Counted from the first letter of the stretch, positions 8,408 through 16,480 are shown. The stretch is DNA of 55,971 nt from Actinomycetota bacterium (GCA_003152275.1 PLZU01000063.1:19444-75414), one strand, 5' to 3'. The notes: generated from the sequence alone by a model not told the origin. Translations and numbers: made by a program.

Positions 8408-9248
8408 GCCCCTGGCGCTGCTCGAGCTCCCGCCAGACTTCCCGACCCAGGTCTCCGCCTTCGCGGTCGATCTCGATCGCACGCTCATCGCCGAGGACGC
8501 GGTGCTCCGACCGCACACGCGGGAGGCGATCGCTCGTGTCCGCGCGGCAGGGACGCACGTGATCGTCGTCACCGGCCGCATGTTCCGCGGGGTGCTCCCC
8601 TATCTCGAGGAGGCGGGACTCGACGATCCGGTGGTCTGCTACCAGGGCGCAGTCGTCGCCGACCCGACGACCGGCGAGTTCCTACGGCACGTGCCGATCC
8701 CACGCGCGGTGGCACTCGAAGCGATCGACGCCGTCATTGCCGCCGGGTTCCACGTCAACTGCTACGTCGACGATCAGCTGTACGTCGCCGAGGTGACGCC
8801 GGAGGCGCGCTCATACGCGGACTTCCAGGGGCTCGAGATTCACGCGGTTGGGTCTCTTCAAGACTGGCTCCACGACGATCCGACGAAGCTCGTCGCGGTC
8901 GGCGATCCGGGCGCGCTCGACGAGCTCGAGGTCGAGCTGAAGCCGCGTTTTGCCCGGCGCCTGTTCGTCTCGAAGTCGCTGCCGCACTTCCTCGAGTTCG
9001 CGCATCCAGACGTGAGCAAGGGCTCCGGACTCCAGTTCGTCGCCGACCGGCTCGGCTTTACGCCTGCGGAGACCGTCGCGTGCGGCGACGGCGAGAACGA
9101 CCGCGAGCTCCTCGACTGGGCCGGGTTCCGCGTCGCCGTCGCGAACGCGCAGCCGGAGATCCTCGCGCGGGCAGATCTCGTGGTGCCCGACGTCGAGGAC
9201 GAAGGGGTCGCTCTCCTGTTCGACGCCTACCTAGACTCCCTCGCATGA
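8364..9248 (+). CDS. HAD superfamily (Cof-type) phosphatase
   Basis: A HAD-IIB hydrolase. Motif I is VDLDRTLIAED, motif II VTGRMFRG, a Lys in the PDVSKGSGLQ region (motif III) and GDGENDRELL (motif IV). The large C2 cap lies between motifs II and III. Cof-type enzymes dephosphorylate sugar phosphates, FMN or similar. The start is uncertain: the only in-frame ATG (8364) overlaps the cytochrome gene by 44 bases. A CTG near 8411, just after the cytochrome stop, would give a more natural N-terminus. The 3' end overlaps serS by 4 bases (ATGA). Confidence 0.85.
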   Translation: MSPRSSSSRPAALRRPLALLELPPDFPTQVSAFAVDLDRTLIAEDAVLRPHTREAIARVRAAGTHVIVVTGRMFRGVLPYLEEAGLDDPVVCYQGAVVADPTTGEFLRHVPIPRAVALEAIDAVIAAGFHVNCYVDDQLYVAEVTPEARSYADFQGLEIHAVGSLQDWLHDDPTKLVAVGDPGALDELEVELKPRFARRLFVSKSLPHFLEFAHPDVSKGSGLQFVADRLGFTPAETVACGDGENDRELLDWAGFRVAVANAQPEILARADLVVPDVEDEGVALLFDAYLDSLA

Positions 9249-10441
9249 TCGACGCGCGCGCGGCCCGCAACGATCCGGACGAGTTCCGCCGGCGCCTCGC
9301 GCGCAAGGGTGCTGCCGAGCAGTTCGACGCCTGGCTTGCCGCCGACGAGCGCTGGCGCGCGGTCGTGCCGCGGGTGGACGAGCTCAGGGCCAAGACGAAG
9401 GTCAAGGGGAAGCCGACACCCGAGCAGCTCGAAGAGCTGACGAAGGTAAAGGGAGAGCTGAAGCAGGCGGAGCTAGAGCTCGTAGAGGCCGACGCCGCCC
9501 GCGAGCTTCTCTTGAGTCAACTCCCCAATCCGCCCGACAACTCTGTGCCCGACGGCTACGCCGAAGAGGACGCTGAAGAGATCCGCACGTGGGGCGAGGT
9601 GCCGCAGCTCGACGATCCGAAGGAACACACCGACATCGGCCGGTTCGACATGGAGCGCGCGGCACGCCTGTCCGGCTCCCGCTTCGGCTACATGATCGGC
9701 GACACCGCGCTGCTCGCGCTAGCGGTCTACCGCTTCGCGCTCGATGCGGTCGCGGCGGAAGGCTTCCTGCCCGTTCTCCCGCCAGTGCTCGTGCGCGAGG
9801 AGGCGATGTACGGCACGGGTTTCTTCCCGACCGACCGCTCGAATATCTACGCCCTCCTCGAGGACGATCTCTATCTCACCGGTACGTCGGAGGTCGCGCT
9901 CGCCGGATTGCACATGGACGAGATCCTCGAAGAGCTGCCGCTTCGGTACGCCGGTTTCTCGACGAACTTTCGCCGCGAGGCGGGGGCGGCCGGCAAAGAC
10001 ACGCGCGGCATGTTCCGCGTGCACCAGTTCAACAAGGTCGAGATGTTCGTGTTCTGCGAACCGAGCGCCTCTGGTGAGGAGCACGAACATCTGCTTTCAA
10101 TCGAGGAGCGGATTCTGCAGGGTCTTCAGATCCCGTATCGCGTCGTCAACGTCGCGGCAGGAGACCTCGGCGCACCTGCGGCTAAGAAGTACGACTGCGA
10201 GGGGTGGTTCCCAGCCCAGCAGCGCTACCGCGAGCTGACGTCGACCTCGAACACCACCGATTTTCAAGCGCGACGGCTAGGCATCCGGCACCGAGGCAGC
10301 GGCAAGAGCCCCGAGACGATTCACACCCTGAACGGCACCGCCGTCACCGACCGCACCGTGCTTGCGATCCTCGAGAACTTCCAGGGCGACGTGCCGGACG
10401 TCCTCCGGCAGTACGGAGCGCCTGCTACCGTCTCGCGCTGA
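9245..10441 (+). CDS. serS: Seryl-tRNA synthetase
   Basis: A 398-residue class II aminoacyl-tRNA synthetase that charges tRNA-Ser. The N-terminal long coiled-coil arm (about 25-100, rich in Lys and Glu) binds the tRNA variable arm. Motif 2 is visible as TNFRREAG and motif 3 as LNGTAVTDRTVLAILENFQ. The TSEVALAG serine-binding segment is also present. It is slightly shorter than the usual ~420 residues. The ATG lies in an ATGA overlap with the HAD gene. Its end overlaps the convergent histidine kinase by 17 bases. Two tRNA-Ser genes lie within 13 kb. Confidence 0.97.
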   Translation: MIDARAARNDPDEFRRRLARKGAAEQFDAWLAADERWRAVVPRVDELRAKTKVKGKPTPEQLEELTKVKGELKQAELELVEADAARELLLSQLPNPPDNSVPDGYAEEDAEEIRTWGEVPQLDDPKEHTDIGRFDMERAARLSGSRFGYMIGDTALLALAVYRFALDAVAAEGFLPVLPPVLVREEAMYGTGFFPTDRSNIYALLEDDLYLTGTSEVALAGLHMDEILEELPLRYAGFSTNFRREAGAAGKDTRGMFRVHQFNKVEMFVFCEPSASGEEHEHLLSIEERILQGLQIPYRVVNVAAGDLGAPAAKKYDCEGWFPAQQRYRELTSTSNTTDFQARRLGIRHRGSGKSPETIHTLNGTAVTDRTVLAILENFQGDVPDVLRQYGAPATVSR

Positions 10442-12335
10442 CGGCAAGCCGCTCGGTGTCGAGGGCGTTCCGCACGCGACGGGCGAGGTCGTCCGTGGTG
10501 AACGGCTTCTCGAGCAGCGTTGTGCTTGCTGTGATGACGCCTCGGCGCCGTACGACGTCGTCGCTGTAGCCGGACATGTACAGGACGGCGGCGGCCGGTT
10601 GCAGCGCCTTGATCTTCTCAACGAGTTCACGGCCGCCCATGTCGGGCATCACGAGGTCGCTGAGGATCAGATCGAACGAGTCCAGGCCGGCGGCGGCGGC
10701 GATCGCCTCTGCCCCGTCGGCTGCAGTCGTGACCTCGTAGCCTCGGCTGACGAGCATGTGCTTGACGATTGCGCGCACCTGGCGGTCGTCTTCGACGACG
10801 AGCACGTGCTCGCCGGCGCCAGGGCTAGGAGATGCCGGCGGCTCGGTTTGGACGGCCGCCTCGGCGATCGATGTCGCGAGCGGCAGGTAGATCTTGAACG
10901 TGGTTCCGTGTCCGGGCTCGCTCTGGATCAAGATTGTGCCGCCGCTCTGGGCGACGATTCCGTGGACCGTTGCGAGCCCGAGGCCGGTGCCGTTCGCTTT
11001 CGTCGTGTAGAAGGGCTCAAAGATCTGCGCGGCAGTCTCGGCATCCATTCCGTTCCCCGTGTCGGTGACCGCGAGCAGCGCGTACGGACCGGGCGCGAGA
11101 TCGAGCGCGTGATCTGAGTCGACGTCGACTTCGTCGACCTCGACCGTCACTCGTCCGCCGCCGGGCATCGCGTCGCGCGCGTTGACGACGAGGTTCACGA
11201 TCACCTGCTCGAGCTGCGTGCGGTCCGCACTGACGATGACCTGGTCGCGTTTGCACACGTATTCGATGCGCACGTCCTCGCCGATGACGCGTCCGAGCAA
11301 CTTCTCCGTCTCGCGAACGACCGCGTTGAGATCTAGAACCTCGTTGTCCAGGACCTGCTGGCGGCTAAACGCGAGCAGCTGCCGCGTGAGTGCAACCGCC
11401 CGCGCCCCGCCGACGCGAATCTCGTCGATCTCGTCCCGCGGCGAGCGCCCCTCGTCGAGGCAGGCTCGCGCAAGATCGGCGTAGCCGTTGATCCCCGTAA
11501 GAAGGTTGTTGAAGTCATGCGCGATCCCGCCGGCAAGGCGGCCGATCGTCTCAAGCCTCTGGACCTGGATCAGCTTCTGCTCGAGCTGGCGGTTGGTCTG
11601 CTCGTCCGCCTTTCGCTCCGTGAGGTCGATTGCGACGCCGAACACTCGCTGCGGGCTGCCGCTACCGTCGACGATGCACAGGCCGCGCGCGAGCATGCAG
11701 CGCACCTCACCGTCGGGCCGCAAGATGCGGTACTCGAACTCGTGCTTACCAGCTTCCCTGAGCATCTCCTCGTCCGCGCTCGCGACTGCGTCGCGATCGT
11801 CGGGATGGACGCGCGCGTGAAACGCCGCGGTTGAGGCAGGCGTGCTCGGGTCGACGCCGAGGATGTCCCGGAACGAGGGCGACCAGAACTCGGTCCCCTC
11901 CGCGTCGACTTCCCAGCTGCCGACGCCGGAGGCCGCCTGGGCGAAGGAGAGGCGCTGCTCGCTGCGGACAAGCTCGCTCCGGGTGGCGATCACGTCACGA
12001 CGCGCAAACTCGCACAGGGTGAGGAGGGTGGCGAGCGTCACGACCGTTCCGAGCTCGACGAGGCGCCCGACCAGCCCCGGAAGCATGTCCTCGGTTACGA
12101 AGAGCCCGACGACGAGGAGCGACGCCGCGACGGTGACCCGCATTGCGACGGCTCTCGGGCGAGAAAAGCCCATGCCAAGAAAGTTCGTGTCTCCCGCCGC
12201 AGGATTCTTCCGGGCCGGCAAGTCAAGACCCTCGTCGGAACGCGTATCGACCCAATTGGCTGACGTCTCGCGGACGAGCGCCCGGCCTTTCGCCGCACGT
12301 GCTCCACGGTCCCGTAGATCCTCCGAGACAGGCAT
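10425..12335 (-). CDS. Hybrid sensor histidine kinase (TM-PAS-HisKA-HATPase-REC)
   Basis: A 636-residue membrane kinase. Two transmembrane helices lie at about 66-82 and 92-110. A PAS domain (about 125-245) ends in the PAC signature FGVAIDLTERK. The HisKA phosphoacceptor is His273 (GGIAHDFNNLLTG). The ATPase has the N box NLVVNARDAM, then DTGNGM and GTGLGLATVHG. A C-terminal receiver follows with phosphoacceptor Asp560 (DLILSDLVMPD) and Lys610. No partner regulator lies nearby, so the REC domain or a remote protein must carry the output. The N-terminal ~55 residues are poorly conserved; a start at Met55 (MGFSRPRAV) is possible. Confidence 0.92.
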   Translation of the reverse strand: MPVSEDLRDRGARAAKGRALVRETSANWVDTRSDEGLDLPARKNPAAGDTNFLGMGFSRPRAVAMRVTVAASLLVVGLFVTEDMLPGLVGRLVELGTVVTLATLLTLCEFARRDVIATRSELVRSEQRLSFAQAASGVGSWEVDAEGTEFWSPSFRDILGVDPSTPASTAAFHARVHPDDRDAVASADEEMLREAGKHEFEYRILRPDGEVRCMLARGLCIVDGSGSPQRVFGVAIDLTERKADEQTNRQLEQKLIQVQRLETIGRLAGGIAHDFNNLLTGINGYADLARACLDEGRSPRDEIDEIRVGGARAVALTRQLLAFSRQQVLDNEVLDLNAVVRETEKLLGRVIGEDVRIEYVCKRDQVIVSADRTQLEQVIVNLVVNARDAMPGGGRVTVEVDEVDVDSDHALDLAPGPYALLAVTDTGNGMDAETAAQIFEPFYTTKANGTGLGLATVHGIVAQSGGTILIQSEPGHGTTFKIYLPLATSIAEAAVQTEPPASPSPGAGEHVLVVEDDRQVRAIVKHMLVSRGYEVTTAADGAEAIAAAAGLDSFDLILSDLVMPDMGGRELVEKIKALQPAAAVLYMSGYSDDVVRRRGVITASTTLLEKPFTTDDLARRVRNALDTERLAVSARR

Positions 12336-12546
12336 GCCGCACCCCCGTTTGCCTTGGGCCTACAACAATCCGGGTTGCGACTTCTCGAAGTCCGCCGCCG
12401 CTCAGCGGCGCAGTCTTGAGAACAGGGAGGGCACCTCAAGGGCCACACCTCGGTTGCCTAAAGTATCCCCGCTCTCGGAGGGAGGCAAACCGGTGCGCGA
12501 GGACTCGAAGACGAAGATCGCTCAATGTCCTGTAGAAAGCTTGCGC

Positions 12547-12631
12547 GGCGGGGTGCCGGAGCGGTCGAACGGGGCGGTCTTGAAAACCGCTAGCCCGCAA
12601 GGGCTCGTGAGTTCGAATCTCACCCCCGCCG
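12547..12631 (+). tRNA. tRNA-Ser(UGA)
   Basis: An 85-base class II tRNA. The acceptor GGCGGGG pairs with CCCCGCC, the discriminator is G and CCA is not encoded. The anticodon arm GCGGT-CTTGAAA-ACCGC gives anticodon TGA. A long variable arm (TAGCCCGCAAGGGCT) and a T-arm GTGAG-TTCGAAT-CTCAC complete the fold. A near-copy of its 3' half lies at about 13120-13161. Confidence 0.97.
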
Positions 12632-12768
12632 CCTTCCTGCAGGCGGTTTGCCGCTCAACGCGGCAAAAAGCTCGCTAGGGCGCGCGGTGGCGGTCTCTTA
12701 CAAGAGGCAACGGGCCAACCGAAGAGCCAGTGGAGGCGAGCAAGGGATCGGCGTAGCCTCTCGCGTCG

Positions 12769-13014
12769 GTGAGGAAAGCTGCCTCTCTCTGTGCCTTGGC
12801 CGTGATGGTCTTAGGAGCTGGTGCCGCGGCAGGGCCGGCTAGAGCGGCCTGGCCGGGTTCAAACGGAAAGGTCTTCTTCACGACAGAGGCCGGCGGGACA
12901 GGGCGTGTCTGGTCGGTCAATCCGGACGGCACCGACCTTTCCTTTGTGTGGGATGACCCGGTAAGCCCGGTCAAGGACATCGAGTTGAGCCCGGACGGGC
13001 TGCGCTTCGTCTAA
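12769..13014 (+). pseudogene. Truncated TolB/PD40-type beta-propeller secreted protein
   Basis: The 81 codons encode a signal peptide (MRKAASLCALAVMVLGAGAA, cleavage near PARA-AWPG). One WD40-like PD40 repeat follows (NGKVFFTTEAGGTGRVWSVN, then PDGTDLSFVWDDP and IELSPDGLRF), and then a stop. Intact members have several repeats and exceed 300 residues. The fragment lies between tRNA-Ser(UGA) and the tRNA-Ser-like remnant at 13120-13161, so it may be what is left of an inserted segment. Confidence 0.6.
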
Positions 13015-13119
13015 TGACGGCGCCACGCCGCCTGATGTCGCTGGAAACGTGACGAAGTGCGACCCGGTCTGGCCTGGGACTCGCGTGCGGCCCACGAGGC
13101 GGGCGCAGCACAAGCTCGG

Positions 13120-13161
13120 CCGCTAGCCGGAGCGCTTGAGTTCGAGTCTCACCCCCGCCGC
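13120..13161 (+). repeat. tRNA-Ser 3'-half remnant (possible att duplicate)
   Basis: The last 24 bases (from 13138) match the 3' end of tRNA-Ser(UGA) at 12609-12632 with one difference: GAGTTCGAGTCTCACCCCCG, then CCGC. Upstream, CCGCTAGCC also matches the 3' side of the anticodon stem, but the variable arm is shorter and the 5' half is absent. It is in the same orientation as the tRNA, 529 bases downstream. Such copies arise by integration at a tRNA 3' end or by decay of a duplicate tRNA. Confidence 0.75.
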
Positions 13162-13231
13162 TTGACCGATCCATGAGGCGGGTGGAGGCTCCAGGTAATT
13201 GACAGGCAGCTTCGACCATGGGGAGGAAACG

Positions 13232-14059
13232 ATGAGGAAGAGATTCGGGCGCCCGGCGCTCTACGCCGGCGTGATCACCGTTGCCGTGATGGCGGGAGCG
13301 GCGGGGATCGCAGCGGCGACGACTGCCCTAGAACGGACAGCGACGACGCTGATCCAGGCATGCGAGAAGTCGGACGGCAACCTGCGCATCGTCAGCTCGG
13401 CCGCCGATTGCAAGCCCAACGAGACGCCGCTTTCGTGGAACGTCGCGGGGCAGCCGGGCCCGACGGGGCCGACCGGACCGGCAGGGCCGGCCGGACCGGC
13501 GGGGCCGACCGGGTCGCAGGGGCAGGCAGGGCCGGCGGGACCGAAGGGCGATACCGGCGCAACCGGCGAGGCAGGTCAGACCGGAGCACTGGGGCCCGCG
13601 GGGCCGAAGGGCGATACCGGCGCAACCGGCGAGGCAGGTCAGACCGGAGCGCTGGGGCCACTGGGGCCGCAGGGTCCCGCGGGTCCGACCGGCGACACGG
13701 GCGCAACCGGGCCCGCAGGTCCGACCGGGCCGCAGGGGCCGGCCGGGCCCGATCCAACCGCCGACGCGTTCGTCGTGCGCTTCGGCGTGAACACGGGTAA
13801 CGCGACAGCCGCCTCCGGGGCCACCTGCACGCTCGGCGAGATACTGCTCAGCGCGTCGCCGACGCGCACGGCGGGAGGCGAGCCCGCGAGCGGGCAGGTG
13901 CTACCGATCAATCAGAACACTGCCCTGTTCTCGCTGCTCGGGACGACCTACGGCGGCAACGGCACGACGAATTTCACCCTGCCTGACCTGCGCGGGCTGG
14001 CGCCGAACAACATGACGTACTCGATCTGCACCGTGGGGGTCTTCCCCACGACGAACTAG
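13232..14059 (+). CDS. Secreted collagen-like protein with phage tail-collar domain
   Basis: A 275-residue protein preceded by GGGAGGAAACG and an ATG. Residues 1-33 form a signal or anchor helix. Residues about 70-175 are Gly-X-Y collagen-like repeats ([20 protein letters not shown] and similar, with [20 protein letters not shown] twice). The C-terminal region has the Tail_Collar (Pfam PF07484) signature ([20 protein letters not shown], then [15 protein letters not shown]). Collagen plus collar is the layout of trimeric surface fibres and phage tail fibres. With a signal peptide and no phage genes nearby, a cell-surface filament is more likely. The near-perfect repeat unit at 13541-13650 suggests slippage. 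Confidence 0.85.
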   Translation: MRKRFGRPALYAGVITVAVMAGAAGIAAATTALERTATTLIQACEKSDGNLRIVSSAADCKPNETPLSWNVAGQPGPTGPTGPAGPAGPAGPTGSQGQAGPAGPKGDTGATGEAGQTGALGPAGPKGDTGATGEAGQTGALGPLGPQGPAGPTGDTGATGPAGPTGPQGPAGPDPTADAFVVRFGVNTGNATAASGATCTLGEILLSASPTRTAGGEPASGQVLPINQNTALFSLLGTTYGGNGTTNFTLPDLRGLAPNNMTYSICTVGVFPTTN

Positions 14060-14171
14060 GGCGATCGGACGGCTCGAGGGGGGAGCGGCGGCGGCGCTGC
14101 TTCCCCTCGACGCCGGAGGTCCCGCCTGCCCTGGCGTCTAGTTGGTGCGCGGCGAGTCATTGCCGCGATCG

Positions 14172-14570
14172 TCAACGTCCAACTCCACGCCGCTGCGCGC
14201 GACGCAGCGACTCGAGGCGGCGGCGGTCGAGCTTCGTCGGACGCGCGCCGAGATCGGCACCGACCGGCCGCGCGAGCCGGCGCTCGAGCGCGGCTTGCTC
14301 CCGCGCCGCAATCGATTCCGCCGTTTCCGCGTAGAGCGTTGCCGCGACCACCGCCGAGCCGCGCTTGTCGCTGAGCCCCGTCACATCAACAGTGCGTCGC
14401 ACCTGTCCCACCGTGACGACGACAGTGTCGCCGCACCGGATCTCCTTCGACGGCTTCACGCGGGCGTCATTCACATGAACCCGGCCCCCGGAGACAGCGT
14501 CGGTCGCCGCGCTCCGGGTCTTGAAGAAGCGTGCCGCCCAGAGCCACTTGTCGACGCGAACGCGCTCCAT
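14172..14570 (-). CDS. S4-domain RNA-binding protein (Hsp15-like)
   Basis: A 132-residue protein with an N-terminal S4 domain: RVDKWLWAARFFKTRSAATD, then GGRVHVNDARVKPSKEIRCG. A basic C-terminal tail (RPTKLDRRRLESLRRAQRRG) follows. This is the layout of Hsp15/HslR, which binds stalled 50S subunits carrying nascent peptidyl-tRNA and returns them to the cycle. It is the last gene of a leftward set of small genes (15368 to 14172). Confidence 0.9.
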   Translation of the reverse strand: MERVRVDKWLWAARFFKTRSAATDAVSGGRVHVNDARVKPSKEIRCGDTVVVTVGQVRRTVDVTGLSDKRGSAVVAATLYAETAESIAAREQAALERRLARPVGADLGARPTKLDRRRLESLRRAQRRGVGR

Positions 14571-14586
14571 GAACCCAGGGTCGAGC

Positions 14587-14952
14587 TCAGTCTCGAGGCG
14601 CGTGACGAGCCGCCCGGCGCTCCTTGTCTCCCGCCGCGGCTTTCAACATCGCCCGTAACCGATCGATGCCGCGGCTTAGCGCGCTGTGTAGAGGCTGCGC
14701 GTTGTCGACGTTCAGGGTCTGCGCTGCCTTGCCGTCGAAGTCGACCGTTGCGCCACGTACGTCGAGGGTCAAGGCCACTTCGGCGACGCCGGTCTCGACC
14801 AGAGCGGCCCGCCATGTCTCGATCGCATCCGGCGGCCAGCCTTCCGCGGCTGCCCGATCATCGAGCCACGCGGGCGGTGCGTCCTCGACCTCCCACGGCG
14901 GCGGTGAATCCGCCGAAGAAGGACTGTTCCAGGTTTGCGGAGGCCCTTTCAC
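14587..14952 (-). CDS. Hypothetical protein in S4 operon
   Basis: A 121-residue protein, not recognised. The GTG at 14950-14952 overlaps the upstream stop (GTGA), which supports this start over a longer frame that begins at 15066. It has a Pro/Ser-rich N-terminus (PPQTWNSPSSADSPPPWEVE), a DDRAAAEGWPPDAIETWRAA segment and a predicted beta section (VALTDLVRG-like VEVALTLDVRGATVDFDG region). A basic helical tail ends in AAAGDKERRAARHAPRD. It lies 16 bases before the Hsp15-like gene. Function unknown. Confidence 0.6.
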   Translation of the reverse strand: MKGPPQTWNSPSSADSPPPWEVEDAPPAWLDDRAAAEGWPPDAIETWRAALVETGVAEVALTLDVRGATVDFDGKAAQTLNVDNAQPLHSALSRGIDRLRAMLKAAAGDKERRAARHAPRD

Positions 14953-15137
14953 GCTCTCACCTGTGCGCGCTTCCACTCTGCCAAAGCCTGGTTCTTGTGG
15001 TGGAGCCCGAAATACCGGCCCGGGAACCACCACTTCACGGCCCTGGCAAGCGCCGTCCGCCGGCACCAGCAGTCGGGATCACAGCCGCACTCCCGGTTGC
15101 GTGGATTGCGGAGACGTTGCAGAAGGCTTCGGGTCAC
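14949..15137 (-). CDS. Small Cys/Trp-rich conserved protein
   Basis: A 62-residue protein starting at GTG. The core ECGCDPDCWCRRTALARAVK is followed by WWFPGRYFGLHHKNQALAEW. Four Cys in C-x-C-x3-C-x-C spacing could bind zinc or iron. I recall near-identical small proteins in other actinobacteria, so it appears conserved, but the function is unknown. It overlaps the next gene by 4 bases and starts 18 bases after the 70-residue protein upstream. This entry is easy to miss because long antisense frames cover it. Confidence 0.65.
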   Translation of the reverse strand: MTRSLLQRLRNPRNRECGCDPDCWCRRTALARAVKWWFPGRYFGLHHKNQALAEWKRAQVRA

Positions 15138-15155
15138 TGCCCGAAGCTTACGAGA

Positions 15156-15368
15156 TCACGGGAGAAGCTCGCCCCTGGCGTCGGGGTTTACTGCCTCCCA
15201 GACGCGCAAATGGAGCAACACCTCGTGCCGCGCCTGCTCAGGGGAGGGCGCATCCACTCTCTCGACCTCGACCATGCCTCCGCCCACGGGCTCGACACGG
15301 AAGCCCGAGCGCCGGTAGTGGGCGCAGAGGTCGTCGACCAGCGTGTTGTCGTCAAGACGAATGAGCAT
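15156..15368 (-). CDS. Small hypothetical protein
   Basis: A 70-residue protein starting at ATG (MLIRLDDNTLVDDLCAHYRR). It has an alpha/beta pattern: a helix, then SGFRVEPVGGGMVEVERV strands, then a helix (PEQARHEVLLHLRVWEAV). It may be a small ACT-like or ferredoxin-fold domain by pattern only. It is the first gene of the leftward small-ORF operon. Its 5' flank is the hairpin-rich stretch 15396-15511. Confidence 0.55.
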   Translation of the reverse strand: MLIRLDDNTLVDDLCAHYRRSGFRVEPVGGGMVEVERVDAPSPEQARHEVLLHLRVWEAVNPDARGELLP

Positions 15369-15395
15369 GGGAAATAGAGGGTCGCAGCTATGAAA

Positions 15396-15511
15396 TGGGG
15401 CGAACCCGCCGCCAGGTTCGCCCCACATTGCTCGGTGTTCGCGCTCTCGCCGCATCGGAGCGCGGCACCGACGTTCGAATCCTCGGGCCCCCGCCGCATC
15501 GGGGCCCGCGG
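15396..15511. other. Three consecutive hairpins with similar loops
   Basis: Three strong inverted repeats follow each other. The first is 15396-15405/15416-15425 (TGGGGCGAAC with GTTCGCCCCA, loop CCGCCGCCAG). The second is 15433-15446/15458-15470 (GCGCTC with GAGCGC, extended by CGGTG with CACCG, loop TCGCCGCATCG). The third is 15484-15491/15501-15508 (CGGGCCCC with GGGGCCCG, loop CGCCGCATC). Stems are unrelated but the loops share CGCCGC, twice as CGCCGCATC. The coding strand is uncertain. On the plus strand they belong to the leader before the 15731 gene; on the minus strand they form the 5' flank of the gene at 15156-15368. Confidence 0.6.
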
Positions 15512-15660
15512 TAATTCCATCATCGGGACCGGCCGCCGCTTCTCCGATCACTTGGTCGGTGGTTCACTCGAATGGTTCACTCGGTCGAGGCTCGGGACCA
15601 CGAGGGCCGCGGCCGATCACTTAGCCACAGAGGGATGGGGGGCCGCAGCCCTTCCCCCTT

Positions 15661-15710
15661 AAGAGCCGATTGGACAGGGAGCCGCAGCCTCGTCCAGTCG
15701 GCTCTTTCTT
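15661..15710 (+). terminator. Strong intrinsic terminator 21 bases before a gene
   Basis: The left arm AAGAGCCGATTGGAC (15661-15675) pairs with GTCCAGTCGGCTCTT (15692-15706) with one G-T wobble; AGG/CCT extends it inward. It is followed by TTCTTTGG. The pyrimidine run lies on the plus side only, so it acts on plus-strand transcription. No plus-strand gene precedes it, and a GTG start follows at 15731. This suggests attenuation of that gene or the end of a short non-coding RNA. Confidence 0.8.
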
Positions 15711-15730
15711 TGGTCCGCGAGAATCCCCGC

Positions 15731-16423
15731 GTGGCGAACGAGCGGAAGCCGGAGTCCGAAGAGACCGTCGAGAGCCGGTGGGAGGCCGCTCCCGCGGTGT
15801 TCGCGGTGATCCTGCTGCAGCTCGCGCTCGCGATGGTGAGCCTCGAGCGGCACTGGAAACTCTGGAAGCTCCCGTGGTGGGTGTGGCTGATCGCCGTCGT
15901 CCCGGAGACGATCCTGCTCGTCTCGCTCGCCTGGGACTCCGCGCGGCATGCACTCGAGCGAATCGGGCACCGGCGCAACGCCGCGCTCGCCCTGCTCGGC
16001 GTGATCAGCCTCGACAATGCCGTGGCGCTCTTTGCGCTGATCGGCTCCCTCGTCAACGGCGACGAGAGGAGCGGCGGCCAGCTCCTGTTCAAGGGCACAA
16101 CGATCTGGGCCACGAACGTGATCGCCTACGGACTCTGGTTCTGGGGGCTCGACCGCGGCGGGCCGGTGAGACGGCGGGAGCCGAACCCGCCGCCGGCTGA
16201 CTTCCAGTTCCCGCAGATGGAGAACCCGACCCTCGCGGAACCTGGGTGGCATCCGCGGCTCTTCGACTACATCTACGTGTCGTTCACCAACTCGATCGCA
16301 TTCAGCCCCACAGACGCCATGCCTCTCACCCTCCGGGCGAAGATGCTGATGCTCTCCGAGTCCGGCGTCTCGGCGCTGAGCATCCTGCTCGTGGCGGCGC
16401 GCTCGGTCAACATCTTCAAATAG
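15731..16423 (+). CDS. Multi-pass membrane protein (DUF1345-like C-terminus)
   Basis: A 230-residue protein with hydrophobic segments at about 17-35, 46-66, 82-106, 122-142 and 203-226. The C-terminal part (LFDYIYVSFTNSIAFSPTDA, then KMLMLSESGVSALSILLVAA) resembles the last two helices of DUF1345 and related small transporter/channel-like proteins. The middle has LLGVISLDNAVALFALIGSL. No substrate can be assigned. The GTG start has no clear Shine-Dalgarno and lies just after an intrinsic terminator, so expression may depend on read-through. A start at a downstream ATG would lose the first helix. Confidence 0.7.
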   Translation: MANERKPESEETVESRWEAAPAVFAVILLQLALAMVSLERHWKLWKLPWWVWLIAVVPETILLVSLAWDSARHALERIGHRRNAALALLGVISLDNAVALFALIGSLVNGDERSGGQLLFKGTTIWATNVIAYGLWFWGLDRGGPVRRREPNPPPADFQFPQMENPTLAEPGWHPRLFDYIYVSFTNSIAFSPTDAMPLTLRAKMLMLSESGVSALSILLVAARSVNIFK

Positions 16424-16480
16424 AGGGGCCCCTTCCCTTAGCGGCCGCGCGGTCGTAATGTCGGCGATCGAGACCAGGCA

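Noticed and set aside
13392-13757. Long antisense frames over the collagen-like gene
   Set aside because: They mirror the Gly-Pro repeat in GC-rich DNA. The sense frame has a signal peptide, a ribosome binding site and a known C-terminal domain.
15465-15495. Possible tRNA (TTCGAAT loop)
   Set aside because: A T-loop-like TTCGAAT at 15474 has only a 4/5 stem and no acceptor, D-arm or anticodon arm; it lies between two stronger hairpins.
15640-15710. Possible SRP RNA (GAGCCGCAGCC loop)
   Set aside because: The SRP core (GGAAG tetraloop with AGCAGCC on the other side) is not present; the structure fits an intrinsic terminator better.
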